Assembly: GCF_002251735.1 (NCBI RefSeq)
Contig: NZ_NOXS01000031.1
Span: 139,476 to 203,475 of the forward strand
DNA from: Elstera cyanobacteriorum
GTDB taxonomy: Bacteria; Pseudomonadota; Alphaproteobacteria; Elsterales; Elsteraceae
DNA: 64,000 nucleotides
Reading direction: 5' to 3'
Shown piece after piece: positions 54,569-63,428 of this stretch (position 1 is its first letter; every line of letters starts with the position of its first letter). The notes beneath the pieces are model-generated. The model was not told the origin of the DNA, made no database searches, and saw only the letters and a list, made by a program, of their open reading frames with translations. Both the position numbers and the translations under genes were made by a program.

Positions 54569-55923
54569 CCGCGCCCTTGATCGTCGGCGTAGGCCCCGCC
54601 GGTATCCGCGCCGCGCAAACCTTGGTTGCCGCTGGGCTGCGGCCCCAGGTGGTCGATGAAGCCCCGGCGAGCGGCGGGCAGATTTATCGTCAGCCTTTGC
54701 AGCCCGATGGCCGCAGCGCCCAGGCGCTTTACGGCTCGGAAGCTGGGAAGGCGGTCGATCTGCACCGGACCTTCGACGGGGTGCTGGGGAAGATCGACTA
54801 TTATCCGAATGCGCTGCTGTGGAACCTGCGCGACGGGCAGGCCGATCTTGCCATTGCCGGGCGGGCAAAACGCATCGCCTACGATGGGCTGATCCTGGCG
54901 ACGGGCGCGACCGATCGCATTCTGCCCGTTCCGGGCTGGACCTTGCCGGGTGTCTATACCCTCGGCGGATCGCAGGTCGCCCTGAAGGCGCAGGGCTGCG
55001 CGATTGGGCGGAAAGTGGTTTTTTGCGGCACTGGGCCGCTCTTATACCTCGTCGCTTGGCAATATTGGAAAGCGGGGGTGACGGTCGCGGCGGTGCTGGA
55101 TACCGCACCCGCATCGGCCAAGCTGGCGTTGGTGCGTGGGCTGACACTGGCCCCGGCCATTGTTTTGCGCGGCCTCAAATTCGGCTTCGATCTTAAGCGC
55201 GCAGGCGTGCCAATCTATTCGGGCGTCGAGGCGTTGCGCTTTGGCGGCACCGCGCGGGTGGAGGGGATTTCTTGGCGCGCGGGCGGGCGGGAGCATCATC
55301 TGCTCTGCGACGGGATCGGTTACGGCCTTTCCCTTAGACCCGAAACCCAAGTGGCCGATCTCGCCGGTTGCGCGTTTCGTTTTTCGGCGCGCGACCGCGC
55401 GTTCGTGCCGCAGAAGGATGCCGCAGGCCGCAGTTCGGTTGCGGGCGTTTATCTTGCGGGCGATGGCGCCGGGATCGCCGGGGCCGATGCGGCGGAACGG
55501 GCCGGGGAACGGGCGGCGCTGGCCCTGCTACAAGACCGGGCTTTCCCCGTCGATACGGCGCGCTGTGCGGCGCTCGAGTCTGACCTCGCCAAGATCGAGA
55601 AAATCCGCGACATGCTGGAAGCCGCGTTCCCATTCCCGGCCCATTGGGCGGCAACCTTGCCAGATGATCTAACCCTCTGCCGCTGCGAAGATGTGTCGGT
55701 CGGCAGCGTTCGGCAGGCGGTGCAAGCGTTTGGGCTGACCGAGATGAACCGGCTGAAGGCTGTCACCCGCACCGGTATGGGCCGCTGTCAGGGCCGCATG
55801 TGCGGCGCGGCGGTGGCGGAAGTGCTGGCGGGCGCCTGCGGGCGCGAGGTTGCGGCCGTGGGGCGGCTGCGCGGACAGGCGCCGGTCAAGCCCGTGCCGC
55901 TGACCCTGGAGGCGGCGGAATGA
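54565..55923 (+). CDS. FAD/NAD(P)-binding subunit with C-terminal [2Fe-2S] (HcnB/OoxA-like)
   Basis: A 452-residue pyridine-nucleotide-disulfide-type oxidoreductase: N-terminal dinucleotide fold GVGPAGIRAAQTL (about 6-18), ASGGQIYRQ segment, second Rossmann VVFCGTGPLLY (about 151-161), and C-terminal BFD-like cysteines CRCEDV (about 371-376) plus GMGRCQGRMCG (about 404-414). This is the alpha subunit pattern of opine oxidase and hydrogen cyanide synthase. Overlaps both neighbours by 4 nt. Confidence 0.9.
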   Translation: MTAPLIVGVGPAGIRAAQTLVAAGLRPQVVDEAPASGGQIYRQPLQPDGRSAQALYGSEAGKAVDLHRTFDGVLGKIDYYPNALLWNLRDGQADLAIAGRAKRIAYDGLILATGATDRILPVPGWTLPGVYTLGGSQVALKAQGCAIGRKVVFCGTGPLLYLVAWQYWKAGVTVAAVLDTAPASAKLALVRGLTLAPAIVLRGLKFGFDLKRAGVPIYSGVEALRFGGTARVEGISWRAGGREHHLLCDGIGYGLSLRPETQVADLAGCAFRFSARDRAFVPQKDAAGRSSVAGVYLAGDGAGIAGADAAERAGERAALALLQDRAFPVDTARCAALESDLAKIEKIRDMLEAAFPFPAHWAATLPDDLTLCRCEDVSVGSVRQAVQAFGLTEMNRLKAVTRTGMGRCQGRMCGAAVAEVLAGACGREVAAVGRLRGQAPVKPVPLTLEAAE

Positions 55924-57122
55924 GCGGGCGGCTATCGGTCGATGTCGCCATCATTGGCGGCGGTCTTGCGGGCAGTTCGGCGGCGCTCGCCCTGCGGGGC
56001 ATGGGCATTTCCGTTGCGCTGTTTGATAAAGGTTTCTGTGGCGCGCAGGCGAGCGGGGTCAATTACGGCGGGGTTCGCCGTCAGGGCCGCCCGCCCGAAC
56101 AATTGCCGCTGGCGGCGCGCGCGGCGGGCGTTTGGACGCGGTTGCGTGGGCTGATCGGGATTGACGGGGAATATGAACGCTCCGGTCATCTCAAGCTGGC
56201 CCAGACTGAAGCCGATATGGCGGCGCTGGAAGCCTATGCCGAGACGGTGTCGGGCTATGGTCTTGATCTGCAACTGATGGGCGGCGCCGCCCTGCGAAAG
56301 CGCTTTCCCTGGATCGGCGACGGGATGGTCGGCGGCTCCTACTGCCCGTCCGACGGGCACGCCAATCCGCGCCTTGTGGCGACAGCCTTTCCGGCAGCAG
56401 CCCGGCGGGCGGGGGCGCAGGTCTTCGAACAAACCGCTGTGGTCGGCGTGACCCGTCAGGCCGACGGCTTTTGGCTTGAAACCGCGACGAACCTGCGGGT
56501 GCGGGCGGGGATTGTCCTCAATACCGCAGGTGCCTGGGCCGCGCCGTTTGCCGAGAGTTTCGGCGAACCTTTGCCGCTTAGCCGCATTTACCCGTCGATG
56601 ATCGTGACGGAACCCCTGCCGCCGCTGATGGATGTGAATATCGGCATGGAAGGCGGGGCGATCTATGCCCGCCAGGTGGCGCGCGGCAATTGCGTTATTG
56701 GCGGCGAGCGCGGGCTCGTGTTGGCCGATCCCGATTTCTCCCGCCCCAGCAGCGACGGGGCGCGGGCGATCATGAACCGCGCCGCCCGCTTCTTCCCGGC
56801 CTTGCAACACGCCCACGCCATCCGCTTTTGGACGGGAACGGAGGGGGCGACCCCCGACAAGAACCCGATCATTGGCTTTAGCACGACAACGCCCGGGCTG
56901 ATCCACGCCTTTGGCTTCACCGGCGCCGGTTTCCAGATTACCCCCGGCGTTGGCGAGGTCTTGGCCGAGCTTGTGCGCGACGGTCATAGCCCGACGCCGA
57001 TTACCGCTTTTTCCCCGGCGCGCTTTCGGCCCGCCCGGTCCCCCGCTTCGCCCGGCCTAACCGGGGCGCAAGACCAAAACAACCAGCAAAAATCTGAACA
57101 GAGAGAGGGTTTTCCGTCATGA
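55920..57122 (+). CDS. FAD-dependent amine/amino acid dehydrogenase subunit (HcnC/OoxB-like)
   Basis: A 400-residue flavoprotein of the D-amino-acid-dehydrogenase/DadA-like (DAO) fold: FAD motif VAIIGGGLAGSSAALAL (about 9-25), KGFCGAQASGVNYGGVR region, and the C-terminal FAD-binding part GFTGAGFQITPGVGE (about 340-355). It would carry the substrate-oxidising site of the complex. Start 55920 is fixed by the 4-nt overlap with the preceding stop; the open frame from 55800 lies inside the previous gene. Its stop overlaps the binding-protein start by 4 nt. Confidence 0.9.
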   Translation: MSGRLSVDVAIIGGGLAGSSAALALRGMGISVALFDKGFCGAQASGVNYGGVRRQGRPPEQLPLAARAAGVWTRLRGLIGIDGEYERSGHLKLAQTEADMAALEAYAETVSGYGLDLQLMGGAALRKRFPWIGDGMVGGSYCPSDGHANPRLVATAFPAAARRAGAQVFEQTAVVGVTRQADGFWLETATNLRVRAGIVLNTAGAWAAPFAESFGEPLPLSRIYPSMIVTEPLPPLMDVNIGMEGGAIYARQVARGNCVIGGERGLVLADPDFSRPSSDGARAIMNRAARFFPALQHAHAIRFWTGTEGATPDKNPIIGFSTTTPGLIHAFGFTGAGFQITPGVGEVLAELVRDGHSPTPITAFSPARFRPARSPASPGLTGAQDQNNQQKSEQREGFPS

Positions 57123-58168
57123 CTAAGACCCGTTGCCTTATTACCGTTTCCGCTGCCGCCTTGGCACTCGCCGCCGGGTCCGCCGCCGCCCAGAGCAAGA
57201 CGCTCTACGTCGGCATGAACGGCGGTAACTTCGAAAAAGCTTTTACCTCTGCCGTTTTCCCGGATTTCGAGAAGGCGAACGATGTGAAAGTCGTCGTCGT
57301 CCCCGGTGGCTCGGCGGATATTCTGGCGAAGGCCACCGCCGCCAAAGATAAGCCGCAGATGCACGTCATGTTCCTGGATGACGGCGTGATGGTGCGCGCG
57401 ATCGGCGCGGGCCTGTGCGAACCGTTGAAGCCCTCGGCCAATCTCAATGCCGTGCTGCCCGGCAGCCGCATGAAGAACGATATGGCGGTTGGGATCGACC
57501 TTGGCATGACCGGCCTCGCCTACAATAAGAAGATGTTCGACGAAAAGGGCTGGGCCGCCCCGACGTCGTGGATGGACCTTGCCGACCCGAAGTATAAGGG
57601 CAAGGTTGTCTTCCAATCGGCCTCCGCCTCCTCCTTCGGGTTGCACGCTTTCCTGATGTTCAACCGCATCCAGGGCGGCTCCGAAACCAATGTCGAGCCG
57701 GGCTTTAACAAGTTCACCAGCTTGATCGGCGGCAATGTGCTGGAATTTATCCCCAGCTCCGCCAAAATTTCCGAAATGGTACAGACTGGCGAAGCCGCGA
57801 TCTTCCCGCTGACCCCGACCGCTGTATCGAACCTGAAGGACAAGGGCATTCCGGTGGAATATGCCCAGCCCAAGGAAGGGTCGGTCGTGCTGATGGTGGC
57901 GCAGTGCGTCATCGCCAAGAATTCCGAACCGGAACTGGCGCAGAAGCTGGCTGAATATTTGCTGTCGCCAGAAGCGCAAAGCAAGGCGCTGGCCGCCGGG
58001 AATATCGTACCCTCGAACCCCGCCGCCAAAGCGACGACGCCGGAGGCGGAAAAGAAACTGGAAGTCTTCCACACCTATATGAAGACCGCCGTTAACCTGG
58101 ATTGGGATGCAATCAACGAAAAGCGGCCCGACTGGAACAGCCGCTGGAATAAGATGATCGAACGCTAG
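57119..58168 (+). CDS. Periplasmic substrate-binding protein (PotD/PotF-type)
   Basis: A 349-residue solute receptor: signal peptide about 1-24 (ALALAAGSAAAQ), then a two-lobed periplasmic fold with LYVGMNGGNFEKAFTSAVFP (about 29-48) and the VFPDFEK region. Family 1 polyamine/spermidine-type binding protein by the ABC set. It is last in the operon, after the enzyme genes; in most ABC operons the binding protein comes first. Termination follows at the 58179 hairpin. The binding pocket cannot be assigned from sequence. Confidence 0.9.
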   Translation: MTKTRCLITVSAAALALAAGSAAAQSKTLYVGMNGGNFEKAFTSAVFPDFEKANDVKVVVVPGGSADILAKATAAKDKPQMHVMFLDDGVMVRAIGAGLCEPLKPSANLNAVLPGSRMKNDMAVGIDLGMTGLAYNKKMFDEKGWAAPTSWMDLADPKYKGKVVFQSASASSFGLHAFLMFNRIQGGSETNVEPGFNKFTSLIGGNVLEFIPSSAKISEMVQTGEAAIFPLTPTAVSNLKDKGIPVEYAQPKEGSVVLMVAQCVIAKNSEPELAQKLAEYLLSPEAQSKALAAGNIVPSNPAAKATTPEAEKKLEVFHTYMKTAVNLDWDAINEKRPDWNSRWNKMIER

Positions 58169-58178
58169 GCTTTATGCG

Positions 58179-58214
58179 GGGGCATCCGGTGATCGGATGC
58201 CCCTGTTGGTTTTA
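58179..58214. terminator. Terminator between convergent operons
   Basis: GGGGCATCCG (58179-58188) pairs with CGGATGCCCC (58194-58203) around GTGAT and is followed by TGTTGGTTTTA. It lies 10 nt past the binding-protein stop and partly overlaps the convergent kinase stop (58212), so may serve both operons. Confidence 0.75.
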
Positions 58215-59150
58215 GGCGACCTCATCCCGCCACGGTGGATTGGCCCCGGGACGGGAGCAGGTGATGGCTGCTGCTTGGACCGCAAACCGCAGGCAATCAC
58301 CAAGAATGCTGGGAAGCAGGGCATCGAGACTGCGCAGCCAGCCCCGGTCTTGCAGGGTCACCAGCAGGGCCGCCAAGAAGGTATCCCCAGCGCCAATCGT
58401 ATCGGCGATCCTAATCTCGGGGGCGGGAATATGGACCCCTCCGGCGGCTTTGTTCCAGGCGGTGGCCCCGTGGCGCCCGCGCGTCAGCACAACCAGTTCG
58501 ACCCCCTGTGCCAAAAATCCTTCGGCAATCGTATCCGTGTTCGCGGTCCCATAGAGAAACTCGAAATCCTCGTCGGACATGCGGATCACGGTGGCTTCCC
58601 GGGCAAAGGTGGCGATCCGGGCGCGGAAATCGTTGCGATCCTTCACCAAAATCGGGCGGCAGTTGGGGTCGAGCGAGACCAGCACCCCGGCGGCTTTTGC
58701 GGCGCGTGCAAGGGCCAGGGTTTCCGAGCTGCTGGGATCGTCGATCAGCGTTGTGGAGCCAACGTGCAGGGCTGCAATCTCCGCCCACGGAAACCGTTCC
58801 GGCTGGAAGCGCCAAGCGCGTGCGGCGCTGCCTTCGTCATAAAAGGCGTAGCTTGCGGAATTATCGGGGTTCAATTGAATGAAGGCCAGGGTGTTCTGGT
58901 TCGGCAGCCGGTCGCAGAAGCGTAAATCGACGCCCGAAGCTTCGGCATGTTGGGCAATCATATCGCCGAACATATCGGTCGATAACGCCCCGACAAAGCC
59001 GGTCGGCGCCCCCAACCGGGCCATCGCCACAGCGATATTGAGGCAGGAGCCACCGACGATGGGCTCCATCACCCGCGTGCCGTCTTTACTCTCGGTCGGC
59101 ATGAAATCGATCAGCGCGTCGCCGCAGCTCAAAAGCCATCCTCTGGTCAT
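58212..59150 (-). CDS. PfkB-family carbohydrate kinase (fructokinase-like)
   Basis: A 312-residue sugar kinase. N-terminal CGDALIDFMPTES (about 8-20), FVGALSTDMFGDMIAQ substrate region (about 55-70), and C-terminal GAGDTFLAALL with catalytic Asp256 (anion hole GAGD, 253-256). Fructokinase is the usual assignment in sorbitol/mannitol operons, where fructose is the product. It lies 1 nt after the FGGY kinase gene and ends the operon. Other ketose substrates are possible. Confidence 0.88.
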   Translation of the reverse strand: MTRGWLLSCGDALIDFMPTESKDGTRVMEPIVGGSCLNIAVAMARLGAPTGFVGALSTDMFGDMIAQHAEASGVDLRFCDRLPNQNTLAFIQLNPDNSASYAFYDEGSAARAWRFQPERFPWAEIAALHVGSTTLIDDPSSSETLALARAAKAAGVLVSLDPNCRPILVKDRNDFRARIATFAREATVIRMSDEDFEFLYGTANTDTIAEGFLAQGVELVVLTRGRHGATAWNKAAGGVHIPAPEIRIADTIGAGDTFLAALLVTLQDRGWLRSLDALLPSILGDCLRFAVQAAAITCSRPGANPPWRDEVA

Positions 59151-59151
59151 G

Positions 59152-60780
59152 TTACTCCGCCATCATCGACCGCGCTTCGCGGTCCAGGGTCTGCATAAGG
59201 GTAAAGATCTGCCGCTTTTGGGTATGGAACGCCGCGAGGCCCCCCGCCGCAGGCTGGGTTAAGCTACCGATGCGCGACATTGCTGCCATCGCTTGCGGCA
59301 GATTGGCAAAGCGTCCTGCGGCGAGCGCGCCCAGCATCGCGGCCCCCAATAGCACGGGTTCCGCCGTTGTCGGATAGGCCACTGTGCAGCCGGTGGTATC
59401 GGCCATGATTTGCCGAACCAGCGGGGACCGGCTGGCGCCGCCGCTCATCACCAGGGTCGTGCAGGCTTGGCCCGCCGTGCGAAAGGCGTCGATCACCTGG
59501 GCGGTGCTGTAGCCGAGGCCGCAGAGCGCCGCGAGATAGAGCCGGATTAGCCCGTCGATCCCCGGTTCCATATCCAGCCCTAAGATCACCCCACGCGCGT
59601 CGGGATCGGCGAAGGGGGAGCGGTTACCGAGCAGGTCGGGGACGATATGGAGATTTTGCGTCGCCAGCACCGCGTCCGACGCCGGGCCGCGCGCCAGAAT
59701 GGCCTTTTCGAGCCACTCCAGCGGTGCGAGAGCATCGGCCTTAGCGCGGGTTTCGAGGTCCGGGAACGCGGGGTGTAGGCGCAGAAGATAATCGATAGCC
59801 GCGCCCGCTGCCGATTGGCCGCCTTCATTGAGCCAGAGGCCGGGGATCATCGCCGACTGGTACGGCCCCCAGATGCCTTTGACGAACAAAGGGCTTTCCG
59901 TGCTCGCCATGATGCAGGCGGAGGTTCCCATGATATAGGCCACCCGCGCCAGCGGGTCCGGCGCTTCACCGTTTGGCCCAATTGCCCCCACAGTACCGAC
60001 GCCGCCCGCATGGGCATCAATCAGTGCCGCGCCGACGGCGATGCCGGGGACCAAGCCCAAATCGGCAGCGGCCTCGGCGGTCAACCCCCTGCCCAGTGGC
60101 GTGCCGGGGTCGAGAATATCGGTGCCGATACGGGTATAGTCTTCTGCCGGAAACTCCGGCAGGCCGATGGCGCGGAAGAAATCGCCGTCCCAACGCTTTT
60201 CATGGGCCAGATAGGTCCATTTGCAGGTGACGGTGCAGGTAGACCGCGCCAGCGACCCTGTGGCCCGCGCGGTCAGATAGTCTGAGAGATCGAAGAAATG
60301 CGCGGCCTTGGCAAAACTTTCCGGCAGATGGCGTTTCAGCCAGAGCAGCTTCGGCGATTGCATTTCAGGGGAAATGGAGCCGCCAACATAGTCTAGCACC
60401 CGCGCGCCAGACTGGTTGATTTCCTTGGCTTCCGCCGTGGCGCGATGGTCCATCCAAACGATGATATTGCGCGTGGCCTCGCCCGAGGCGCTGACTGTCA
60501 CCGGCTGAAAACGATCATCGAGCACAACCAGCGAGCAGGTAGCATCGATCCCGATCCCGGTGATTTGCTGCGCGGGCAGGCCTGATGCCGCCAGCGCCTG
60601 CCGGGTCGCGGTGCAGACGGCCATCCAAATATCGTCCGACGATTGCTCCGCCACGCCGCCCGCGTCTTGCCACAGGCGGATGGGATGTTTGGCGCTCGCC
60701 AGCAGACGCCCCTCGGGATCGAAAATCCCGGCGCGGGCGCTGCCAGTGCCGATGTCGATGCCGATGAACGCCTTTTCCAT
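59152..60780 (-). CDS. FGGY-family pentulose kinase (D-ribulokinase-like)
   Basis: ATP-dependent kinase of 542 residues starting at Met 60780 (GGGGATGGG upstream; the frame also allows 60786 and a longer extension). N-terminal FIGIDIGTGSARAGIFD (about 4-20), substrate loop IWMAVCTATRQAL, GIGIDATCSLVVLD (about 75-88) and C-terminal SGGASRSPLVRQI (about 445-457) match the FGGY pentulose kinases related to D-ribulokinase. With two polyol dehydrogenases in the operon it should phosphorylate a ketopentose such as D-ribulose or D-xylulose. Confidence 0.85.
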   Translation of the reverse strand: MEKAFIGIDIGTGSARAGIFDPEGRLLASAKHPIRLWQDAGGVAEQSSDDIWMAVCTATRQALAASGLPAQQITGIGIDATCSLVVLDDRFQPVTVSASGEATRNIIVWMDHRATAEAKEINQSGARVLDYVGGSISPEMQSPKLLWLKRHLPESFAKAAHFFDLSDYLTARATGSLARSTCTVTCKWTYLAHEKRWDGDFFRAIGLPEFPAEDYTRIGTDILDPGTPLGRGLTAEAAADLGLVPGIAVGAALIDAHAGGVGTVGAIGPNGEAPDPLARVAYIMGTSACIMASTESPLFVKGIWGPYQSAMIPGLWLNEGGQSAAGAAIDYLLRLHPAFPDLETRAKADALAPLEWLEKAILARGPASDAVLATQNLHIVPDLLGNRSPFADPDARGVILGLDMEPGIDGLIRLYLAALCGLGYSTAQVIDAFRTAGQACTTLVMSGGASRSPLVRQIMADTTGCTVAYPTTAEPVLLGAAMLGALAAGRFANLPQAMAAMSRIGSLTQPAAGGLAAFHTQKRQIFTLMQTLDREARSMMAE

Positions 60781-60817
60781 TCCCATCCCCTGCGGTCTTT
60801 TTATCGTTGGCCTAGCT

Positions 60818-61591
60818 TTACCAGCAGGTGTACCCGCCATCCACCACCACGACGCTGCCGGTCATCAGACTTGCGGCATCGGAAGCGAGGAACAGCACGA
60901 CAGAGGCGATTTCGTCGATCTCGCCCAGGCGGGCCATCGGGGTGCCGTCCAGCCATGCTTTATACATCTCCGGCTTCGACTTCACGAATTCATTCAGCGG
61001 CGTCGCGATATAGGTCGGGGCGACGGCATTCACCCGCACGCCGCGCGCGCCCCATTCGGCGGCGAGCGATTTGGTCAGGTGATGCACGGCGGCTTTCGAG
61101 GCGTTGTAATAGCTCTGCTCCTGCGGTTTATTGACGATAAAGCCGGACATGGAGCCGATGTTGACGATGGTGCCGCTTTTAGCGGCCAGCATATGCTTCC
61201 CGAAAGCGCGGCAGCACCAGAAGGTGCCGTTGAGATTGACGTCGAGGACGTTCAACCAATGCTCGTCGGCTACGGTTTCGGCGGGGGTTTCGCTGCGGGC
61301 GATCCCGGCATTATTCACCAGAATATCGATCTTGCCGTATTTGGCGACGGTTTCGTCGGCAACGCGGCTGACTTGGGCGCTGTCGGTCACGTCCATAATC
61401 ACGGTATCGACGTCATAGCCCTTGGCCTTCATCTGGGCCTGGCCGTCGGCGGCAACGGCCGCATCGAAATCGGCAATGATGACCTTCGCGCCCGCTTCGG
61501 CCAGCGCTTCGACTGACCCGAGGCCGATGGCGCGCCCGCCGCCGGTAACCAGGGCGACGCGGTTGGTGAGCTTGAATTTATTCAGGTACAT
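60818..61591 (-). CDS. SDR dehydrogenase 2 (galactitol/polyol dehydrogenase-like)
   Basis: NAD(P)-dependent short-chain dehydrogenase, 257 residues from ATG 61591. Cofactor motif TGGGRAIGLG (16-25; the usual second Gly is Ala21), NNAG (93-96), catalytic Ser147 or Ser149 in NIGSMSG, and Tyr162/Lys166 (YNASK). The GSMSGFIVN...SYYNASKAAVHHLTKSLAAEWGARGVRVN wording closely recalls galactitol 2-dehydrogenase of Rhodobacter. It lies 34 nt upstream (in transcript) of the FGGY kinase gene and would oxidise a second polyol or a chain isomer. Confidence 0.87.
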   Translation of the reverse strand: MYLNKFKLTNRVALVTGGGRAIGLGSVEALAEAGAKVIIADFDAAVAADGQAQMKAKGYDVDTVIMDVTDSAQVSRVADETVAKYGKIDILVNNAGIARSETPAETVADEHWLNVLDVNLNGTFWCCRAFGKHMLAAKSGTIVNIGSMSGFIVNKPQEQSYYNASKAAVHHLTKSLAAEWGARGVRVNAVAPTYIATPLNEFVKSKPEMYKAWLDGTPMARLGEIDEIASVVLFLASDAASLMTGSVVVVDGGYTCW

Positions 61592-61637
61592 GGCAGTTTC
61601 CACGGCAGGCTAGGGACTGAAAAGAACGGCGGCGAGA

Positions 61638-62408
61638 TCAGCTCATCCAATTGCCGCCGTCGACGTTGAGGGTTTGGGCGACGACATAATCGGCGTCGGC
61701 GGAGGCTAAGAAGACGGCGGCGCCGGTGTGATCCTCCGGGCTGCCCATGCGGCCATAGGGGACGGCTTCCCCGACCAGGCGCTTCTTTTCGCCCAGGGGC
61801 CGGTTTTCATAGCGGGCGAAGAGAGCATCAACCTCGTCCCACATGGGGGTATCGACAACGCCCGGCGCGATGCCGTTCACATTGATGCGGTGCTTGATCA
61901 GATCGAGCCCGGCGGATTGGGTGAGGCTGATGACGGCGGCCTTGGTGGCACAATAGATCGAGACCAACGCCTCGCCGCGCCGCCCGGCTTGGGAGGCCAT
62001 ATTGATGATCTTGCCGCCGCGCCCCTGCGCCACCATCTGCCGCGCCACGGCTTGCAGGCAAAGGAACAGGCCCTTCACGTTGACGGCGAAGAGAAAGTCG
62101 ATGCTTTTCTCCGTCACCTCCAGCACCGGCCCCATGTCGAAGACGGCGGCGTTGTTCACCAGAATATCAATGCCGCCCACCTGCGTGATCACGGCCTTGA
62201 CCATCGCCTCGATGGAGGCCGCATCGGTCACGTCAAGGGCGATGCCCTGAGCCTGCGGGCCGAGGGCGGCGGCGGCTTTTACGGCCTCCTCCACATCCCG
62301 ATCCGCCAGAAAAACGGTGGCGCCTTCCGCCACATAGCGCGCGCCGATGGCAAGGCCGATGCCGCGCGCGCCGCCGGTAATGACGGCGACCTTCCCTTGA
62401 AGTTTCAT
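61638..62408 (-). CDS. smoS: SDR polyol dehydrogenase (sorbitol dehydrogenase, SmoS-like)
   Basis: A 256-residue short-chain dehydrogenase, the same length as SmoS of Rhodobacter sphaeroides. TGGARGIG (11-18), NNAA (85-88), catalytic Ser139, Tyr152 and Lys156 (YCATK) are present, with C-terminal NVDGGNWMS. SmoS oxidises sorbitol to fructose; the fructokinase gene downstream fits. It is 2 nt from the ATPase gene end, so it shares its transcript. Galactitol or L-iditol are also possible substrates. Confidence 0.88.
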   Translation of the reverse strand: MKLQGKVAVITGGARGIGLAIGARYVAEGATVFLADRDVEEAVKAAAALGPQAQGIALDVTDAASIEAMVKAVITQVGGIDILVNNAAVFDMGPVLEVTEKSIDFLFAVNVKGLFLCLQAVARQMVAQGRGGKIINMASQAGRRGEALVSIYCATKAAVISLTQSAGLDLIKHRINVNGIAPGVVDTPMWDEVDALFARYENRPLGEKKRLVGEAVPYGRMGSPEDHTGAAVFLASADADYVVAQTLNVDGGNWMS

Positions 62409-62410
62409 GG

Positions 62411-63409
62411 TCAGATCGCCTTTCCGGCGGCGTTGAAACGATGCAGGCGGGCGGGGTCCGGGGCCAGGGCGACGCTATCGCCGACCTTAAGGCCAACTTC
62501 GCCCTGGACCCGCGCCGTCATCGCGCCGATGCCGGGGACGTCGGTATAGAGGAAGGTATCGCTGCCCAGATGCTCTGCTGCGACCACGGTGCCGCGCCAG
62601 CCCGCCCCGTCACGGGTGGGGTTGAGATGTTCGGGCCGGATGCCGAGGGTGGCCGCCCCTTCGCGTTCCGCTTCTGCCCCGGTGATGAAATTCATCTTGG
62701 GGGAGGCGATAAACCCGGCGACGAAGAGGTTTGCCGGGTGGTCGTAGAGGTCGAGCGGCGAGCCGGTCTGCTCCACCCGTCCGGCATTCAGCACTACGAT
62801 CTTATCGGCCATTGTCATGGCCTCCACCTGATCGTGGGTGACATAAATGGCGGTGGTGGCGAGCTGCCGTTGCAGCCGGGTAATTTCCTGCCGCATCTGC
62901 ACGCGCAAAGCGGCGTCGAGGTTCGACAAAGGCTCGTCGAACAGAAAGGCTTTCGGCTGGCGCACAATCGCGCGACCGATGGCCACCCGTTGCCGCTGCC
63001 CGCCCGACAGCGCGCCGGGTTTGCGGTCGAGATAGGGGGTGAGGTTCAAGATCGCGGCGGCGGCATCGACCTTCTTGTCGATCTCTGCCTTCGGCATCCC
63101 GGCCATCTTCAGCCCGAACGCGATATTATTGCGCACGCTCATGTGCGGATAGAGCGCGTAGGACTGGAAGACCATCGACAGGCCGCGCTTGGCGGGCGGC
63201 AGCGGGGCAACATCCTGTCCATCAATCAGAATGGCACCGCCGCTGACATCCTCCAGCCCGGCAATCAGCCGCAGCAGGGTGGATTTACCGCAGCCAGAGG
63301 GGCCGACAAAGACGACGAACTCGCCATCGTTGATCGAGAGATCGACGCCGGGGATGACATCAACGGCCCCGAAAGATTTTTTGACACCTTTAAGCTGGAT
63401 CGCGCCCAT
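62411..63409 (-). CDS. Sugar/polyol ABC transporter ATP-binding protein (MalK/SmoK/UgpC type)
   Basis: ATPase of 332 residues. Walker [10 protein letters not shown] (about 36-44), signature [15 protein letters not shown] (about 134-148), Walker [16 protein letters not shown] (about 154-168), H-loop THDQVEAM, and a C-terminal regulatory OB domain typical of MalK/UgpC (about 235-332). In the operon between the permease gene and smoS. A polyol (sorbitol/mannitol) importer is inferred from the enzymes. Confidence 0.93.
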   Translation of the reverse strand: MGAIQLKGVKKSFGAVDVIPGVDLSINDGEFVVFVGPSGCGKSTLLRLIAGLEDVSGGAILIDGQDVAPLPPAKRGLSMVFQSYALYPHMSVRNNIAFGLKMAGMPKAEIDKKVDAAAAILNLTPYLDRKPGALSGGQRQRVAIGRAIVRQPKAFLFDEPLSNLDAALRVQMRQEITRLQRQLATTAIYVTHDQVEAMTMADKIVVLNAGRVEQTGSPLDLYDHPANLFVAGFIASPKMNFITGAEAEREGAATLGIRPEHLNPTRDGAGWRGTVVAAEHLGSDTFLYTDVPGIGAMTARVQGEVGLKVGDSVALAPDPARLHRFNAAGKAI

Positions 63410-63428
63410 GAGGTCGCTCCTTCTTTTC

